Assembly: GCF_900564155.1 (NCBI RefSeq)
Contig: NZ_LS999839.1
Coordinates: forward strand, 2,787,097-2,851,096
Direction: 5' to 3'
DNA length: 64,000 bases
Origin: Pedobacter schmidteae
Lineage (GTDB): Bacteria; Bacteroidota; Bacteroidia; Sphingobacteriales; Sphingobacteriaceae
In this document: positions 61,498 to 64,000 of the stretch, in pieces
Numbering within the stretch: position 1 is the stretch's first letter
How the letters are laid out: every line of letters starts with the position of its first letter
Notes under the pieces: model-generated
What the model was told of the DNA's origin: nothing
The model's database searches: none
The model's input: only the letters and a program-made list of their open reading frames with translations
Program-made: the position numbers and the translations under genes

Positions 61498-64000
61498 ATG
61501 AATTTTTATGCGCTATTTAAGCGTAGGCAATTTGCTGGATCAGCAAATTTCATACTAAGGACCATGAAAATAATTGTCATCATCATGACTACTTTCCTTA
61601 TTCAGGTAAGTGCAGCGGGATATGCACAGCGGATTAGTCTTAACCAGACCAATGCATCGCTGGAGCAAGTGATTAAATCGATCAGGAAACAAAGTGGTTA
61701 TGACTTTGTATATACTACCCCGCAATTGAAGTCGGCCAAGCCTATTACCATCAGGGTGAGCAACCGAACGCTAAAAGAAGTACTGGACGAATGTTTTGCC
61801 GGGCAGCCTTTAAGCTATACCATTGAGGAAAAAACTATCGTGGTATCTACTAAAGCTACGCCATCTATCCCTCAAATGTTTGCAGCCAACCAGGTGGTAC
61901 TGTTGAAAGGAAGGGTAACCGATACCCTGGGCAAACCCTTGCCTGGTGTTTCGGTTATGATACTGGAAAACCGCAGGGCAACCATTACTAATGCCGAAGG
62001 ATATTATACCATTCCGGTATTTGGAAAATCGACCATTCGCTTTAGCATGATTGGTTTTGAAACCCTGCAACAGGCAGTTACAGATCCGCAAAAGGAAATT
62101 AATGTGGTGTTGAAGGTTTTAAACCTGGACTTGCAGGAAACCGTTATTGTGGGGTACGGGCAGGTAAAAAAACAAAACCTGACTACTTCTGTAGCTTCAA
62201 TTAATGCCGATCAGATTACGCAGATCCCGGTATCAAATCTCTCTCAGGTTTTGGTAGGCCGTGTTCCCGGAGTTCTGGCGCGTGCCGGATCAGCGATGCC
62301 TGGTGCTGATGACGCAACGCTATTGATTAGAACTACAAGTAGCTCACAAAGACCTTTGATCGTAATTGATGGCGTGCCAAGATTAAATGGCAGTAGCTCA
62401 GACCAGGTTGGTATGGGTGAAATCGATCCTAACGAAGTTGAGAGCATCTCCGTTCTAAAAGACAATGCTGCGGGTGCTGTGTACGGTGCAAGGGCCGCAA
62501 ATGGGGTAATTCTCATTACTACGAAACGTGGAAAACTCGGAAAGCCTCAGTTTGGTTATACAGGCAACTTTACCTGGACCAGCCCCGGAAAAAGAGCGAC
62601 AACTTTAGATGGTTATCATTATGGAATACTGCAAAATGAAATGGCAATTAACAATGGTTTAGCTATTCCATATACAGACGCTGTATTAGATACGATCAAA
62701 AGACAGCTGTCGCCGTACAAGTATGCAAATACCGATTGGTTGGGTCTGCTTATCGGCAAGCCGGAACTTGTTCAAAATCACAGCTTAAATGTAAGGGGTG
62801 GTACGGAAGCTGTAAAATATTTTATCTCCGGAACTTATACCGATCAACAGGGAATGTTCGCCGGCAACAGTTATCAGCGTTATACTTTGCAAAACAATTT
62901 TGACATTACCTTAAGCAAGCAGTTCAAATCACAATTGGGCTTTAGTTATCGTGGGGGAAAACAAAATATGCGCGGAACAGGAGTGTTCAGTTCCATTTTA
63001 AGTACATCACCTTTAACACCCGCCTATATGCCAAATGGAAGTTTTGGTGCACTGTCGGCAGGTACAAATCCATTGGCGGCAATATCAGAAAAAGCGGGAT
63101 ACATGTACACTAACGATAACTACGTTACCGGGAATGTAAAGTTGATCTGGGAGCCTGTTTATTTAAAAGGATTGTCAGCTTATATGAGTATTAATGTAGA
63201 TAAAAATTTTACAAGAAGTAAGACATACACTGTACCTGTGCCACAGTACAGGATAGATCCAACATCTCCTACTGGTTATATCATGGCTGCAGGAGCAGGA
63301 AAGCCCTCACTAACAGATGCCAACAGAGATGCCAATATCTATACTGCGGATCTTGGTGTAAACTATAAAAACAGATTTGGCCTGCATGGAATTGAAGTAT
63401 TGGCATTATATACCAGAAGTGAAGGCAGTAATAATTCGAATAGTGATACGCGTTTAAACCTGGTTGCACCAGGACTGGACATCATCAACCTGGGCTCAAC
63501 ACTGGGAGAAGTTACCAGTGGTACCCGGGCAATATCGGCCCGGGCCGGATATGTTGGTCGTTTAAATTATGATTTCGATAACAGACTTTTCCTTGAAAGC
63601 AGCTTCCGTTTTGATGGCTCTACTTTTTTTGCACCCGGCAACAGATGGGGATTTTTTCCCGGTGCTTCAGCAGGATGGATGATTTCCAGAGAAAATTTCT
63701 TTAGTCCTTTAACAAATATTGTAAATTCTTTAAAGATAAGGGCTTCAGTAGGTTTAACAGGAGATGATGCAATTGGTGCCAATAGTTATTATTACACTTA
63801 TAGAGTAGCCAATACCGGAGCAAATGCAGCAGCGCTGGGAAGCATGGGGTATATTTTTGGTAATACCTATTCGCCAAGCTTTTATCTCGCTAACAGTACT
63901 TTGCCGAACGAGCAGATTACCTGGGCAAAAAACAGGCAGGAAAACCTGGGTATTGATGCTACTTTATTGAACAGAAGGCTGGAATTCAGATTCGATATCT
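61498..64000 (+). CDS. SusC/RagA-family TonB-dependent receptor with STN domain (3' end cut)
   Basis: 834 codons from ATG 61498 to the window edge, still open. The reading frame has a 22-residue basic N-terminal extension (MNFYALFKRRQFAGS...), then a second Met that starts the signal peptide (MKIIVIIMTTFLIQVSAAGYAQ, in part). STN domain ~45-115, carboxypeptidase-regulatory-like domain from LLKGRVTDTLGKPLPGVS, plug start LQETVIVGYGQVKKQNL, plug with LIVIDGVPRLNG and NEVESISVLKDNAAGAVYGARAANG (in part). The barrel follows and is incomplete. It is the receptor of the third FecI/FecR unit; its SusD partner and cargo genes must lie beyond the window, so the substrate cannot be guessed. Confidence 0.93.
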   Translation, partial: MNFYALFKRRQFAGSANFILRTMKIIVIIMTTFLIQVSAAGYAQRISLNQTNASLEQVIKSIRKQSGYDFVYTTPQLKSAKPITIRVSNRTLKEVLDECFAGQPLSYTIEEKTIVVSTKATPSIPQMFAANQVVLLKGRVTDTLGKPLPGVSVMILENRRATITNAEGYYTIPVFGKSTIRFSMIGFETLQQAVTDPQKEINVVLKVLNLDLQETVIVGYGQVKKQNLTTSVASINADQITQIPVSNLSQVLVGRVPGVLARAGSAMPGADDATLLIRTTSSSQRPLIVIDGVPRLNGSSSDQVGMGEIDPNEVESISVLKDNAAGAVYGARAANGVILITTKRGKLGKPQFGYTGNFTWTSPGKRATTLDGYHYGILQNEMAINNGLAIPYTDAVLDTIKRQLSPYKYANTDWLGLLIGKPELVQNHSLNVRGGTEAVKYFISGTYTDQQGMFAGNSYQRYTLQNNFDITLSKQFKSQLGFSYRGGKQNMRGTGVFSSILSTSPLTPAYMPNGSFGALSAGTNPLAAISEKAGYMYTNDNYVTGNVKLIWEPVYLKGLSAYMSINVDKNFTRSKTYTVPVPQYRIDPTSPTGYIMAAGAGKPSLTDANRDANIYTADLGVNYKNRFGLHGIEVLALYTRSEGSNNSNSDTRLNLVAPGLDIINLGSTLGEVTSGTRAISARAGYVGRLNYDFDNRLFLESSFRFDGSTFFAPGNRWGFFPGASAGWMISRENFFSPLTNIVNSLKIRASVGLTGDDAIGANSYYYTYRVANTGANAAALGSMGYIFGNTYSPSFYLANSTLPNEQITWAKNRQENLGIDATLLNRRLEFRFDI

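Overview
The window looks like the chromosome of a member of the Bacteroidota, most likely a Sphingobacteriaceae relative such as Pedobacter (inference; no rRNA is present to confirm it). The evidence is four SusC/SusD outer-membrane uptake pairs, three FecI-type sigma / FecR-type anti-sigma pairs, many lipoproteins, promoter-like TAnnTTTG boxes, and AT-rich DNA with few Shine-Dalgarno sequences. I found no tRNA, rRNA, CRISPR array, complete insertion sequence or phage. The window cuts through a gene at each end.

Layout. (1) 1-12255, minus strand: a FecI/FecR-controlled glycan locus with an STN-type SusC, a SusD, two mutually similar putative (beta/alpha)8 glycosidases without an obvious family, and a GH78 alpha-L-rhamnosidase cut by the window edge. 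(2) 12256-13089: an 834-base gap with gene remnants and a 309-base element bounded by 11-base perfect inverted repeats. (3) 13090-22678, plus strand: a second FecI/FecR/SusC/SusD unit whose cargo is not a glycosidase but a DUF5689 lipoprotein and an endonuclease/exonuclease/phosphatase-fold lipoprotein, ended by a strong terminator. (4) 22753-31297: housekeeping and accessory genes (fatty-acid-hydroxylase-like enzyme, sugar-isomerase-like Tat protein, Ada-like methyltransferase, GNAT, HAD, then GbsR, DCC, TIGR01777, SRPBCC and DUF5519 genes). (5) 31317-37851: a TolC/MacA/MacB-type efflux operon divergent from a LytS/LytTR two-component pair. (6) 37993-44767: AlkC-like DNA glycosylase, sulfatase, EcsC-like, DUF4287, VOC, epimerase-like and Crp-like genes. 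(7) 44829-57033: a nearly complete beta-mannan utilisation locus. (8) 57014-59441: GtrA, CDP-alcohol phosphatidyltransferase and metallophosphoesterase genes. (9) 59554-64000: a third FecI/FecR/SusC unit, cut by the window edge.

How the genes work together. In the mannan locus an AraC-type regulator faces SusC, SusD, an IPT-domain surface glycan-binding lipoprotein, a GH26 mannanase, a GPH-type symporter, a GH130 mannosylglucose phosphorylase and a cellobiose/mannobiose 2-epimerase. This is the known route mannan -> mannobiose -> mannosylglucose -> mannose-1-phosphate plus glucose. The other three SusC proteins carry an N-terminal STN domain and sit behind FecI/FecR pairs, so they should signal substrate binding across the envelope to their own sigma factor. 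The AraC-controlled SusC lacks the STN domain.

Most interesting signals: a small hairpin with compensatory changes in all three FecR-SusC intergenic regions and not seen before the fourth susC; the SusCD unit paired with a DNase-I-fold lipoprotein, which suggests uptake of a phosphodiester-type substrate; the inverted-repeat element at 12712-13020; and the tandem unassigned glycosidase-like proteins at 2386-4997.
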